A program made the translations under genes and the position numbers. Positions 22,868 through 34,204 of a stretch of DNA of 64,000 nucleotides are shown here, piece after piece. Under the pieces are notes generated by a model. The model was given only the letters and a program-made list of their open reading frames with translations. It ran no database searches and was not told the DNA's origin. The DNA is from Tachypleus tridentatus (lineage: Eukaryota; Arthropoda; Merostomata; Xiphosura; Limulidae), in the NCBI RefSeq assembly GCF_004210375.1, contig NW_027467782.1, positions 19,137,276 through 19,201,275 on the forward strand. Reading direction: 5' to 3'. The first letter of the stretch is position 1. Each line of letters begins with the position of its first letter.

Positions 22868-24441
22868 CACTGCTGGCCAAAATCTTAAGGCCAATGAACA
22901 TGGAAATAAAATATGCATTTTGCATTGTTAGACTCAATCTCTTATCTGAGTATAGCTTCGAAAAAAGAAAATAAGAAAAGGGAAAATAAAAAACAGCTGT
23001 TTTTTAGCATTTAATAGGGAAAATAAGAACACTATGAAATTAGCTTAAATACTAGCTGGTCAAAAGTTTAAGACCATACCAAAAAGAAGTCCTAAACAGG
23101 GTAGGAAATGCCCAACAAGAGGTATCAGTAGTGAGTTGCGCGGCCGTCATTGCGAATAACTTCAAACATTCGTTTTGCCATGGTCGATATAAGCGTTTAC
23201 AGAAGGCTGACTGGAATGTTATTCCAAGTGGTAAAAATAGCTTCACGAAGATCATGCACTGTTTGGAATTGACGTCCATTTCTATAGACTTCCCTTCCCA
23301 TCCACACCGAAGCATTTTTAATGGGCTTCAGTTCGAGCGAACACGCTGGATGGTCCAAAACAATCACGTTATTCACCATGAAAAAGTCCTTTGTCCTGTG
23401 GGCATTGTGGATTGCAGCATTGTCCTACTGATAGATCCAATCATTTCCACACAAGCGAAACCCTTCAGTCAATAAGGATGCTCTCTCCAACATGCCAATG
23501 TAACCAGCTGCTGTTTGACGCCCCTGTATAACCTGAAGCTCCATTGTTCCATGGAAGGAGAAAGCACCCCAGATCATGATGGAACCTCCTCCACTATATC
23601 GTGTAGAACATGTCTCCAGTGGGATATCCTTATCGTGCCAGTAACGTGGGAAGCCATCTGGACCATCCAGGTTATATTTTTTCTCATCAGAGAACAAAAC
23701 CTTCGTCCACTTTTCTACATCCCATGTTTAGTGCTTCTCAGCAAAGTTTAACCAAGCTCTTTCGTGGTGTGGACGGAGGTGTGTGGCCTTTAAAGACGTT
23801 TACGGTTTTTAAAGTCTTTCTCTCGTAGATACCGTCTTATTGTTCTTGAGCTGCATTCTGCGTCCGTGAGGGCCTTAATCTGGTTCGGCGATCGGCTGGT
23901 GTCTTGTCGGACAACCCGTCGAATGCTCCTGCTCAACGCCGGCGAAATTTTATTGGGCCGACCACTTGAAATTCTCGTTCCATATCCCTCAGGGTTTTTA
24001 AGAAATTTGCAACAACAGTTTTACTACGCCCAATCTCACCAGCGATGGCACGTTGAGAGAGACCTTGTTTTTGCAGTTCGACAATTCTGCCACGTTAAAA
24101 CTCTGTCAACTTTTAGCCTTTGCCATGTTTTCATCCAATGTAACATAGGAGATGTCAGTAGGAGATATTGACAATGCTAATGCTTGAACACAAATGACTA
24201 AATTTCGTTACGTGTTTACCGATTAACGCTTCGTATGGTCTTAAACTTTTGACCAGCTAGTATTTAGGCCAATTTCATAGTGTTCACATTTTCCCTATTA
24301 AATGCTAAAAATTTTTTTTTTTTTTTTTCCCTTTTTTATTTTCATCTTTCGAAGCTCTACTCAAATAAGTGGTTGAGTCTAACAACGGAAAATGCATATT
24401 TTTCTTTATGTTCATTGGCTTTAAGATTTTGACCAGCAGTG
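22868..24441 (-). mobile_element. Tc1-like element, complete ends, about 1574 bp
   Basis: Starts CACTGCTGGCCAAAATCTTA and ends with the inverse ATTTTGACCAGCAGTG, each flanked by TA (22866-22867 and 24442-24443). Each inverted repeat is about 200 bp and carries a second, inner copy of the motif (ACTAGCTGGTCAAAAGTTTA, 23050 and 24258 regions). This is the IR/DR arrangement known for some Tc1 transposons. A T-run at 24311-24328 interrupts the right repeat. The transposase runs on the minus strand between the repeats. Confidence 0.93.
23090..24150 (-). pseudogene. Tc1-like transposase, inactivated
   Basis: DD34E transposase that would excise and insert the surrounding element. Minus-strand pieces in order are a paired-type helix-turn-helix region with AELSNC and CPTRHQP (24130-23860, frameshifted), [16 protein letters not shown] with the first catalytic Asp (about 23690), [15 protein letters not shown] (about 23590), QxDNAAIHNAHR with the second Asp (about 23405, a stop precedes it), and LDHPACSLELKPIKN (about 23330). 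In the last motif the family normally has N-P-I-E-N; here the catalytic Glu is Lys. The tail VYRNGRQFQTVHDLREAIF matches the family C-terminus. Stops, frameshifts and the Glu to Lys change make it dead. The second copy at 31022 has the same family sequence. Confidence 0.9.
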
Positions 24442-24443
24442 TA

Positions 24444-25277
24444 TCTAAAGTACAGAACAGTTTACGACTATAGTACTTAAAACACAAGGAGTCTCATGAA
24501 AGTGAATAGTAAGCAGTCTTCTAATGTCTGGATACTTTCAGTAATACAGAGTTTAGTAATATACAATAAAGATAATAGATAATTGCATAAGTGGGAACAC
24601 TTCCTAATTATCAGTAAAGGTATTTCTTTATTAATAGTAAAGTAACTTAACAGTCATTATGATTCACGCGTAATATTGGCTTCATTAATAAACTAATATG
24701 GCTAATTTTTATAGTTTTATAATAAAGAAGCTGGTAACGTAATACAATAACAGTTTTATCCCTCTTCGTACATTTACCACAAAGAACCTTTCTCTGCCAA
24801 TTTTACCAGATGAAGAAGTCACATCTAGTCTCACTATGTAGTTTTTTAATATTTGAACTTTTGTTTTTATCAAATAAATTAATGTTCTTCTTCTGTCGCG
24901 ACTCAAGATACTCGAGCAAGAAGATCTGGTAGTAATATGATAAATCTGAAGGAAAATTGTAAATGACATTTGAACAAAAATATCTTTAAATAAAAAATTT
25001 AAATAATTCGGATTATGAAAATATTTCAAAAATTATTTTGGAAATGACATTTTAAAGATAATCCTCATAAAATAATAAATTAGATTAAAATTAACATTTT
25101 ATTACCTGCGTAACCAGAGTAATTACTAACATGTAATGTATACAAGTAATCTTCGTTTTATGTTCAAAACTTCTGGTAGATAACAAACCTCTCCTTTCCA
25201 TCTTTATCCTTTATATCAAACTTGACTGAGTAATTTCCTTCATTTGTTAGAACGTAGGTCTGATTGTTTCCTACAAA
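24444..25277. other. AT-rich stretch, nothing recognised
   Basis: The 106-codon minus frame at 24709-25029 has no family features. Confidence 0.45.
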
Positions 25278-25279
25278 TA

Positions 25280-26105
25280 TCAGGTCATCCCTTAAGTAAT
25301 GTCCCATATTAGGTTAAAAAAATAGAAATGATTTCAAACGCTTTTAATGTTCTATAATCAATTATTTCTGTTCCATTATTATTAATTACATTCTGCCAAC
25401 GATTCACAAGCTTCTGAATACAACTTCTATAAAATTTGTGGGGTTTGAAAGAAAAGAATGTAGAGAGGGTAGTTTTGACATCTTCATGTGTTCCAAGCTC
25501 TTTTCCATCAAGATAGTTCTGCAAACTTCGGAACATATTATAATCAGATGGGGCAAGGTCTGGAGAATAAGGATCTTCAATCTTTGCAAATATGATCATT
25601 ACTGTATGGGGCCGTGCATTATCCTGGTGTAACACAACACCTTTACGAATTATCAAAGTAGGCCTCTTTTCCTTCAGTGCAACATTCAAACGCTCTAACT
25701 GTTGACAATAAAAGTCTGATGTAATCATTACATTGAGTGGCAGCAACTCAAAGTGGATCACGCCAACAATATCCCACTAACCTCTCAATAAGACTTTCCT
25801 TGGGTGAAGGTCCATTTTGGGCTGTGCTTTAACCAATTTACCTGCACTGAACCGATGTCTGCGGGTCTTAACATTTTCCTAATATATCCATTTTTCATCT
25901 TCAGTCACTAACCTGTCTAGAAATGGTAAGGGTTTATTTTATTAATGATCTGAAAAAGTGGAGTTGGATTAGTTTCTTTTATTTGTCTGAACATTTTTAT
26001 ACACGTCCTAACACACATTTTAGTCATTAAAGCTTTCTACACAGACAGAAATGATGATGCGTTTTCTGTATTGAAATTTCGGATATTACTTATGGGATGA
26101 CCCGA
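25280..26105 (-). mobile_element. mariner element, internally deleted, 826 bp
   Basis: The left end TCAGGTCATCCCTTAAGTAA and right end TTACTTATGGGATGACCCGA are inverted repeats with few mismatches, flanked by TA at 25278-25279 and 26106-26107. Mariners are normally near 1.3 kb, and about a third is missing, including most of the N-terminal DNA-binding region. Confidence 0.92.
25309..25935 (-). pseudogene. mariner transposase (DD34D), N-truncated
   Basis: From about 25925 downward: PFLDRLVTEDEKWIY (first Asp; the usual motif is VTGDEKW), then a stop, the VKTRRHRFSAGK and DLHPRKVLL blocks, another stop, then an uninterrupted 150-codon frame (25761-25309). That frame contains IHFELLPLN, VVLHQDNARPH (second Asp) and SPDLAPSDYNMF (third Asp, the DD34D signature), then the C-terminal KELGTHEDVKT region. 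All three acidic residues survive, but two in-frame stops and loss of the helix-turn-helix part make it non-functional. The intact stretch is about 40% of the usual 345-residue protein. Confidence 0.92.
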
Positions 26106-26107
26106 TA

Positions 26108-26510
26108 AATTATGAAACATTTTATTTTGTTCATAATAACTTATAGACAATATTTGAATCATGTAGAATTACTTTACAACAAACATGAAGCTGACTGCGT
26201 ACGAAATAAAAAAGTTTTCCGTTATATAAAGAGTCCACTGCGAACAAAATCAATCAAATAAGTATTAAAACAATACAAAACACTGTTGTTTGTATGGTGA
26301 AAAATCATTAAGAAACTCTTATGTTACTTAATAAATATAAATATATGGACAAATAACTTGTTAGTTAATTTATTTCAATATACTGATATATATGGATTTC
26401 GTATTTAGTTGAAACTTCAAAGGATAAACAAGTGTAATGTAATGTGTGGTTCAGTTCTTTGTTTATTCAATAAAAATTATTCCTGAAGTTAATATGTATT
26501 CATAATTTAA
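26108..26510. other. AT-rich stretch, nothing recognised
   Basis: No coding or repeat signal seen between the mariner and the next pseudogene. Confidence 0.5.
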
Positions 26511-26518
26511 TACGAAAT

Positions 26519-28140
26519 TTATGTTGTTGCTATAGATTTGTGTATTACTTCACAGTTGGTACAATGTATACAAGGAGAATGGCATAAATATTTGTATTCT
26601 CGTCTCTGAAATGTGTCTACTCTGAGTGCATGGTTGCAAAATCTTAAACTTTTTTGTGCTAGTTCAAACATTTGAAAACCAGTTTGAATCAAGTGCCAAA
26701 GAAACTCGATAAGATTTTCTATTTTATTTACAACATGGCACATTTCACGCCAAATTTGTTTCAAAAATTGTTACATTTCCTCCTTGGGCATTTAATCTTT
26801 TGCCCTGTCAAAGCCTCCATCACATTGAAAACGTGATGACGGCACACGATCCACAGTAAAGGTTTCCCAAAATTCTTATCAGGTTGACGATCGTTCCATT
26901 GTCCTGACCTGTGTCAAATAAAGTGTGGTCGTATGAAACTGTCATGACCTTATTTATGATATCATAATATTCAAGAAGACTGTAAAGGCTAACTACTTAC
27001 TCATGACCTTCAGAAGAAGGTATTTGGATTATTTCTAGAAGTAAATCAATTGGATCTAAGAATGGAGTAGTGGCACAGACTGCAAGCATCTCATCACCAA
27101 CTATAATTTTTTCTCCTCCTTCAATTTCCTCACTATATTTGTGGCGAAGTGAAACTCAATATTTGACTTAACACGTCTTCTCTGATGCTTGTAATTTCAG
27201 ATTCTATATTTTTCCATTTCCTTTTTCGAACATTTGACCGAGAAAGACTGACATTATTAATGTTAACTCCACTGAATTCCAAGATAGTACCTATAAGCTA
27301 TAAGTTCAAAGGAGGCCGCACCTCGATTCCAGCCTTAGTGGTAATCGGGATGATATGTTCCATGAGCTGATTGATAGAAGTCTCTAAAATAATTTTCTAA
27401 TTATTACTAGATTTTTTCCTTGTTTGTTTTATTAGAAGAATGATATTCCTCACTGGAACTTCACATTCACCAGTACTTTTATTTTCTTCATGTAGGACAT
27501 AAGCATCATTATAGCTTGTCTGGTGTTTACTTAAACTGCTTTCCTGCTCTTCTTCTTCATTTTCAAAACTTATACTTGCTGTTTTCTTGTAATTCCACTG
27601 CGTCATCCTTTTCTCCAAGATTTTATTCTCCTTTTTACTGTTTTTGATCTTCTCCTCTAATTTTTTGTTACATTCCAAAATCACTACTTTTCCCTCTCTA
27701 CAATATTGTAAAAAAAGAATGTCTTCTTCTTTATCTTAACCGGATCTGAAGCTGTCATTTTATTATTTAAACTATATCTTTGGTTCCAATGTAAATTATT
27801 TGTCTACTTTGTCCAAAATGCGAGTTTTCTGAGAAAATGTATCGTTTTTTCTTGTAGTGTCTTATTTCTTTTAATATCTTTATATTTTTAAAGGAGTTTT
27901 CAATTTTGTTTCTGATTGCTTTTCCTGACAGAACAAAACTTGTTCCAAAGCCTGCCAACTCCCAAATAACTATCATTTCTTTTACAAGACAAAACTTGGA
28001 ATTGCCTGTAGCTGGTTCACATCCACCATTTTTGCCTTGACAGATCAAGTCATTTGAATTTCGTTCTTGTGAACAGGCAATTTTCTCTTTGATTGACTTG
28101 TACTTCAGTTTTGAACATGACAACTGATCCACAAATACCT
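26519..28140 (-). pseudogene. Large transposase-like pseudogene, clade unassigned
   Basis: Read from 28132 down it shows a Lys/Cys-rich N-terminal frame of 121 codons (ACSQERNSNDLICQGKNGGC, then a basic stretch), a Lys/Glu coiled-coil-like frame (27684-27397), VSLSRSNVRKRKWKNIESE (about 27250-27190), a block containing GGEKIIVGDEMLAVCATTPF (about 27130), DTGQDNGT (about 26920) and GKPLLWIVCRHHVF (about 26850), then a 26764-26519 frame ending CTNCEVIHKS. The order 'SRSTV/NVRKRK ... D-T-x-x-x-N-G ... LG(K/R)PLLW-x-CRHH' is one I remember from large transposon-derived families in arthropods and cnidarians. I cannot name the superfamily. Frame changes and stops are frequent. It would presumably have been a transposase; no terminal repeats were found. 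Confidence 0.5.
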
Positions 28141-28636
28141 CTTAATTATGAAACCTAGCGTTGGCAATCTATTTTGTGGTAACTGGGCTATAGGGTGGTC
28201 TAGGAGGAATATTTCTTTTCTCTGTGAATATATAGGTTCGGATAGTCCATTTTATATTTTTATATGGCATATTTAACTAAAAATATAAGTTAGCTTGTTT
28301 ATAACAAAAATAAAAAAGTAATATCAATAATAATATTTTATATGGTATTGACAGTGCAAGTACAATCAATAACATCAATAGTAATATTTTATGAAACACT
28401 TCATTCACTTATAACCAACATAGAGAGGCAAATTATGGCTTTTTAGCATAATTATGTGAATATAATTGGCAATCTACACCACTTCTAAAGTTGGGTTCCA
28501 TTTGGGACACCCTACTGGATTTTTTTTTGTAAAAAATTAAATTTCATGTTATCTAAGGACAAAATGATACTTTTGAAGACATGCCCTTTTAACATCATGT
28601 TTGTTTATTATTCTGTTTTAGAGAATAATTAGAAGA
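28141..28636. other. AT-rich stretch, nothing recognised
   Basis: TAATATTTTAT occurs twice (about 28330 and 28383) with AATCAATAA-type neighbours, a minor local repeat. No gene seen. Confidence 0.45.
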
Positions 28637-28639
28637 ATT

Positions 28640-29862
28640 TGAGAATTAGTTTCCAAAAAACAAGAATGATGAGCAATTTTCCTACCAAACCAAAAACAGG
28701 TCGATTAATAAACTTCAAAAACACTAAACAAAAGGAAACCTATAAAACTAAATTTGACATGAGAAGAAAGAAATGGTCTAAAGCGTTAGGAACAGTGAAA
28801 ATATTGTCATGCAAAGAGCCGATAAAGAAAATTCAATCGTTATTTTAATAGCCAAACAGTATTATTTGTTAATGGTAAGTGTATTAAATGATACGTCTAC
28901 GCTTATCCAGTCAAACACTGATATTAACCAAATATACAACAAAAGGACCAGAAATTTACTCAGAATACAATTAAAAGAAAAACTATTACATTTAAACTAT
29001 ACTTTTTTTTTGCATACAAACCAAGCTACAACACCAAAAGCTACGATTTACCAAACGTTCAAAAAACCTTACCCCAATCATGTATCATTATAACTTTCTA
29101 AACTGCAACTTTCATGAACATTTGAACTGCATTTAACCAAGTTACTTTTCTAAAACAAGCACCCATTTAAACAACACTTCATATCTTCTGCAACACTTAC
29201 GTAGTTTATACACTAACATCATTATGTTTAGCTTTGATGTCTTAAGCCTATTTCTTCAAACCCCTTGTCAACAAGCAATACAACTTACTCGAAGAAAACA
29301 TTTTACAAAATTCCAAACGAGAATCAATATGAAACAGGAACACCATTATCGAACTGTTACGACGAGTCAAATTTATTAATTTGCAATGAAACATTCGTAC
29401 ATAATTCAGTTACACGGACTAGCCACACGAAATACATTGCTTGTCCTGTACTTCGACTGTTCTTTTCTTGTATCACATAGAAAAACATGAATCAATCATT
29501 TCCAAATAGAAACCCATAATTTTGTTTAGATATAGAGGTGACGTTTTCTGCGATTTTACTTGTTAAGATAAACAGACATAATTTATCTAACATATAAACA
29601 ATCTACAGAAAGACAAACATTTCACAAAGAAAAACGAAAACAACGATACGATTAATTTTTCAAACATTAGCACCACATGACCCCATACACACACACTTCA
29701 AGGTTTCACCACTAAAATTCATAGAAAAAACACATACAACGGAAATTATATAAATTAATTTTCTTATCATGTAATCCACCAGAGACTAAAAGGCTTTATA
29801 AATTTAGAACAGACTATGTGCAGAACAGAAAACATCGATAAAGAAATTATACACTGAACCTG
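28640..29862 (+). pseudogene. Penelope-like reverse transcriptase fragment
   Basis: Motifs in the order of Penelope-like elements, which prime reverse transcription at exposed DNA ends: QRADKENSIVILIAKQYY (N-terminal RT motif, 28808-28860), VLNDTSTL, ATTPKATIYQTFKKP (the 'P-x-x-Y-G-L-P-K' region, 29025-29070), IIMFSFDVLSLFLQTP (motif A, Asp present, 29220-29265), LSNCYDESNLLICNETF (about 29350-29400), RYRGDVFC (motif C, 29529-29552; normally YVDD, so two residues changed), KNENNDTINF (about 29625) and IHRKNTYNGNYINF (about 29715-29755). Stops and frameshifts occur between blocks. No GIY-YIG domain follows: the fragment ends where the hAT terminus begins near 29866. Confidence 0.8.
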
Positions 29863-29865
29863 GGT

Positions 29866-30780
29866 TCCCAAACGTTTTAGACCTGCAGAGCTTCACATCA
29901 AAAGAAGAAACATTCCTGAGCCTTAACAGAAAAACTACATTGAAAATAGACACAATTGGTCACCAGCACCAGATAAAGTTCACTTCAAGCTTTTAGAATA
30001 CAAATTTATTAAAAATATCAATATTTAAAGAAAAAATTTTACTTGTACTTACTTGTTCAAAAAATTCTGTTTGCAAAATTTATAGCAGTAAAAGTACAGT
30101 GGCTCGGATGGGCTTGCTTTCGTTCACAAAATAGTTCAATATTTGGAGTTATGGTTGTTACCCGTAAGCGCAGATCCTCTTCAATATTTAGTCTGTTTCT
30201 AGTTTTGTCTTTGTAGCTGTACACAGTGAAAATGTTTGTTCACAAAGATGTGTTGTCGGAAAACGTACCAAAATTTTCAAAGCTCTGTTACTCATTTCAG
30301 GGTATTCCAAGGCTATTTGAATCCAAAATTATGTGATTTTTTCCTGTTGAAATTTTATTTTTAGGGTGTAATCAGTTGAAATTTCTAAAAGCTCTTCTTT
30401 CTCTTTCAAAGGTAAATCATTGATATTTGCAGAGTCAACAAATGGATTTTGAATTCACAGTGATTTTTCTAAATGAGAAGGGAATTATTCCCCAATAGTT
30501 GTACACAAATTAGATACGTGCTGCAAGACTGAAACTTTTGCATTTTCACTTCAGGATACTTCATTCATGAGTAAAAAAACCACTGAGATTTTCGAATAAA
30601 TTAAGTTCTTCCACAAGTATACATTCACCACAGAGTTTTAGCTTACATTGAAGCGCTTCCATTTTACTCTGAAATTTGAAGTACATTACCCTGGTACCCT
30701 GCATTATAGCATTCACTTCATTTAGATAGGCAAATAAGTCCGAAAGGTAACCCACTTATTAACATTATAAAATTTCCTCA
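29866..30780 (-). pseudogene. hAT transposase C-terminal region and 3' terminus
   Basis: On the minus strand: YLSDLFAYLNEVNAIMQGTR (30755 down) then MEALQCKLKLCGEC, the helical region of ZBED5/FAM200-type hAT proteins; PFVDSANINDLPLKEKEELL (about 30440); FWIQIALEYPEMSNRALK, then FPTTHLCEQTFSLCTATKTK (30300-30205). The last is the hAT C-terminal dimerisation motif (L-P-F-x-T-S-Y-L-C-E-x-x-F). After a frameshift NRLNIEEDLRLRV and LFCERKQAHPS follow (to about 30105). CTGGGTTCCCAAACG at 29868-29882 looks like the terminal repeat of such elements. Several stops are present. The catalytic core upstream of 30780 is not recognisable. Confidence 0.75.
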
Positions 30781-31019
30781 TGGAGCCATAGATAAGTATG
30801 GAGGGGCCCAAGAGCTCCAAGGAGAAGAGTTTAAAAATCATGCACTAAACTGAATATTTCACTAACGTTACCTAAAGTCGTTATTGAAACTGTTAATACA
30901 TTTTAAAACACGGAAAAAGGAGTTTAACAAAGCTAAAAATTTTCCAAAATTAAAAAAACAATTACTTGCACCTAGAAAATATGTGTACTTCTATTAGAAA
31001 TTTTGAAAAGACCAGCATA
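30781..31019. other. Short AT-rich gap
   Basis: Lies between the hAT fragment and the second Tc1 copy. Nothing recognised. Confidence 0.4.
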
Positions 31020-31021
31020 TA

Positions 31022-32046
31022 CACTGCTGGCCAAAATCTTAAGGCCAATGAACATAAAGAAACAATATGCATTTTCCGTTGTTAGACTCAACCACTTATT
31101 TGAGCAGAGCTTCGAAAGATGAAAATAAAAAAGGGAAAATAAAAAAACTTTTTTAGCATTTAATAGGGAAAATGTGAACACTACGAAATTGGCCTAAATA
31201 CTAGCTGGTCAAAGTTTAAGACCATACTGAAACGAAGCGTTAATCGGTAAACACGTAACGAAATTTAGTCATTTGTGTTCAAGCATTAGCATTGTCAATA
31301 TCTCCTACTGACATCTCCTATGTTACATTGGATGAAAACATGGCAAAGGCTAAAAGTTGACAGAGTTTTAACGTGGCAGAATTGTCGAACTGCAAAAGTA
31401 AGGTCTCTCTCAACGTGCCATCGCTGGTGAGATTGGGCGTAGTAAAACTGTTGTTGGAAATTTCTTAAAAGACCCTGAGGGATATGGAACGAGAATTTCA
31501 AGTGGTCGGCCCAATAAAATTTCGTCGGCGTTGAGCAGGAGCATTCGACGGGTCGTCCGACAAGACACCAGCCGATCGCCGAACCAGATTAAGGCCCTCA
31601 CGGACGCAGAATGCAGCTCAAAACAATAAGACGGTATCTACGAGAGAAAGACTTTAAAAACTGTAAACGTCTTTAAAGGTCACGCACCTCGGTCCACACA
31701 ACGAAACAGCTTGGTTAAACTTTGCTGAGAAGCACTAAACATGGGATGTAGAAAAGTGGACGAAGGTTTTGTTCTCTGATGAGAAAAAATATAACCTGGA
31801 TGACCCAGATGGCTTCCAGTGTTACTGGCACGATAAGGATATCCCACTGGAGACATTTTCTACATGATATAGTGGAGGAGGTTTCATCATGATCTGGGGT
31901 GCTTTCTCCTTCCATGAAACAATGGAGCTTCAGGTTATACAGCAGCGTTAAACAGCGGCTGGCTACATTGGCATGTTGAGGAGAGCATCCTTATTGACTG
32001 AAAGCCCTCGCTTGTGTGGAAATGATTGGATTTTTCAGCAGGACAA
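31022..32046 (+). mobile_element. Tc1-like element, second copy, 3'-truncated
   Basis: The same family as 22868-24441 but in the opposite orientation. The TA at 31020-31021 is followed by CACTGCTGGCCAAAATCTTA, the inner repeat ACTAGCTGGTCAAA-GTTTAA at about 31200, and transposase coding from 31340. Similarity ends abruptly after TTTTTCAGCAGGACAA at about 32046, just before the second catalytic motif, so the right half and right repeat are missing. Confidence 0.92.
31340..32046 (+). pseudogene. Tc1-like transposase, N-terminal half, broken
   Basis: Frames on the plus strand carry AELSNCKSKVSL (HTH region), RRVVRQDTSRSPNQIKAL and [17 protein letters not shown] with the first catalytic Asp (31770-31815), then a [14 protein letters not shown] block. 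Stops occur before and after (for example TGA in the ..FST-stop-YSGGG region at about 31867). The protein stops at the genomic truncation before the second Asp. Minus-strand frames over this region (31295-31915) are shadows. Confidence 0.88.
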
Positions 32047-34200
32047 GTTGTTCTAAGTGAACAACAGAATTTAAACCATGTTTGTTGCTTTATCTATCTA
32101 CTGATCATTTTTAAAACACATAAATATACCTACAACATTGTATTGTAGAGTTTCAATAATAGATAAAATTATGTTATCACATTCTTAAAACTATGAACAG
32201 TTAAATCCATAGTTGAAAGAAAACACTGATTGATCTTTCACACTTAAGGAGATTTCTTCAGGAAGGTAACAGGATAAATGTGTTTTTTTACATATCACTG
32301 TTTTCATAAATCTGTTTTATTCCTTTTGAATATGCACTAAACTTTTGTGTTTTGACGAATTTGATTAATATGAATAAGTACTCATTAAAAACTCTAAAAA
32401 TCGATATGAGAAGTAATAATTGTATGTCATTTGTGAAATCTGTTGGACATCCTGGTCTACTAAATGAATTATTCCATTCTCATATCTCTAATCAGCTAGT
32501 GAAATGGTTCCTCTGATGCCGTGATTTTTATTGTTAGCTTGAGTTCTATCAGAATTTTGTTTTATAGGTATATGATTTGTAAAGAAATATATTTGTAATA
32601 TCTATTTACCTTGTTTTTATTTTTTTTACACTAGGTGTGATTTGACTTCCATTTGATGTGAAGCAGAAAAGTACCTGATTCTTGCCATAATACTCATTGT
32701 TTTATTACTTTAAAGAAATATATGTTAAACAGACAATTAAATTAAAATTGCATACTTGTAAACTTACGTCATTTTATTGTTTTGAATTTTATTTTGTTGA
32801 ATGGTAAAAAATACATATGCAATAATAGCTGTTTGGACATATTTATTATTACTGACCAATCATAAAAATTACAGTTGAGAATAGAGATTGGTTTAGTAAT
32901 TAATTTTATGTTAATGCTCTCTCAAGAACAAAATTGGGACGTTTTGCAAAATGTTCATTTTTATGAAACTAAAATAACGTTTTCTTGGAACTAATATACA
33001 AATATATAAACACACACACAAACAAACACATATATTTGTTAACACGTTGTTTGGCAACCTTTATCTGTAGACATCAATATTTGTATAACAGTGGACATAA
33101 TAACACTAGAACAAAATTTTATAATAAAAATAAAAATGGGAAGTGAAAACAATTAATTTTGAGCTCTGGAAAATTGACTTCAGTTTAAGAAAACTGGGAA
33201 ATCAGTTCATAGAATTCTGATATCTCAAGACTGGTTACTTCCACTCAGTATATTAACGTTTAGATACTTTTTATGTTATGGTAAATATAAGAACCCATAA
33301 CTGAAAGCAAAGGAAAAAAATATGTTATATGTTTGTTACATTATACCTGTCATCTGAGGTGTTGAAGATGCTTCTCGTCAAACACTAGTAGTAGATAACA
33401 CTTCAAAATTACTAACCTTCTCATGGGCACAGCATTATTATTTACGGCCTCACATCACTAAAAGCTGACTTTTGAGATTAAAATAATTTTCTTTGTCTCA
33501 AAATGTCATATTTCATTTATATAACCACTAGAACGTCTTAAATGAACATATAACATTTTCAGTAAAATTTTATATTTTCACTGTTATTACGTTTATTACT
33601 TGATATTTTAGACTGTAGAAAACTCATCAACTATAATGAAAAAAATAGTAAAATTAGAAATAAAATGAGCAGTTGTGCCCTTTCTCCTCATTAATAATCA
33701 AAAGGTTTCAAAGTACGTACCCTGAGAATTTCAACTGTTAGTCATATCCCATAAATTTTCTGTGTTTATTTTACTTTCAACACCTTAAGTTAAACCAACT
33801 GTGAATGAAACTGAAACCTCTGACCGTCTTTGCGCAGCGCGCTGTAATACAATGCTTCTAAAGAGCAAGAAGGCACGTGCAGAACAAAACAGTATGATTC
33901 TTACATGCCCTTGCTCGAAGAACACAATATTGGACAAAAAGCATCTCATATTTCCTACAACATTACCAAAGAAATTTTCAGGAGTAATAAAATTATAATG
34001 AAAATGTGTGGAAATATTTATTATATGATTCAAAGTTGCGCTGGTCCAATAATCATTGTAGGTTCTGATATTGCAGATGTTTCAGTACTACTACTCATTT
34101 ATTTGATGCCTGTCGAATTTCACATCATGAAAGTGTTATTTGAAGAATTACTTATATAACTTACAAGCCTCTTTTTTATAAAGCTGTCAAGTTTTGAATG
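32047..34200. other. Long AT-rich stretch, nothing recognised
   Basis: A short CACACACACAAACAAACACA run lies near 33010. Overlapping frames of 65-84 codons at 33785-34159 on both strands have no family features. The patch 33820-33950 is a little richer in GC than its surroundings. Confidence 0.45.
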
Positions 34201-34204
34201 TGGT

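Noticed and set aside
23131-24171. Plus-strand frames of 60-114 codons across the first Tc1 element
   Set aside because: They are antisense shadows of the minus-strand transposase.
31295-31915. Minus-strand frames across the second Tc1 copy
   Set aside because: Antisense of the plus-strand transposase. Their peptides equal the antisense peptides of copy 1, which is explained by the shared element.
33785-34159. Overlapping frames on both strands with slightly raised GC as a host exon
   Set aside because: No donor or acceptor with matching phase, no family motif, and the frames overlap the flank of a Tc1 element.
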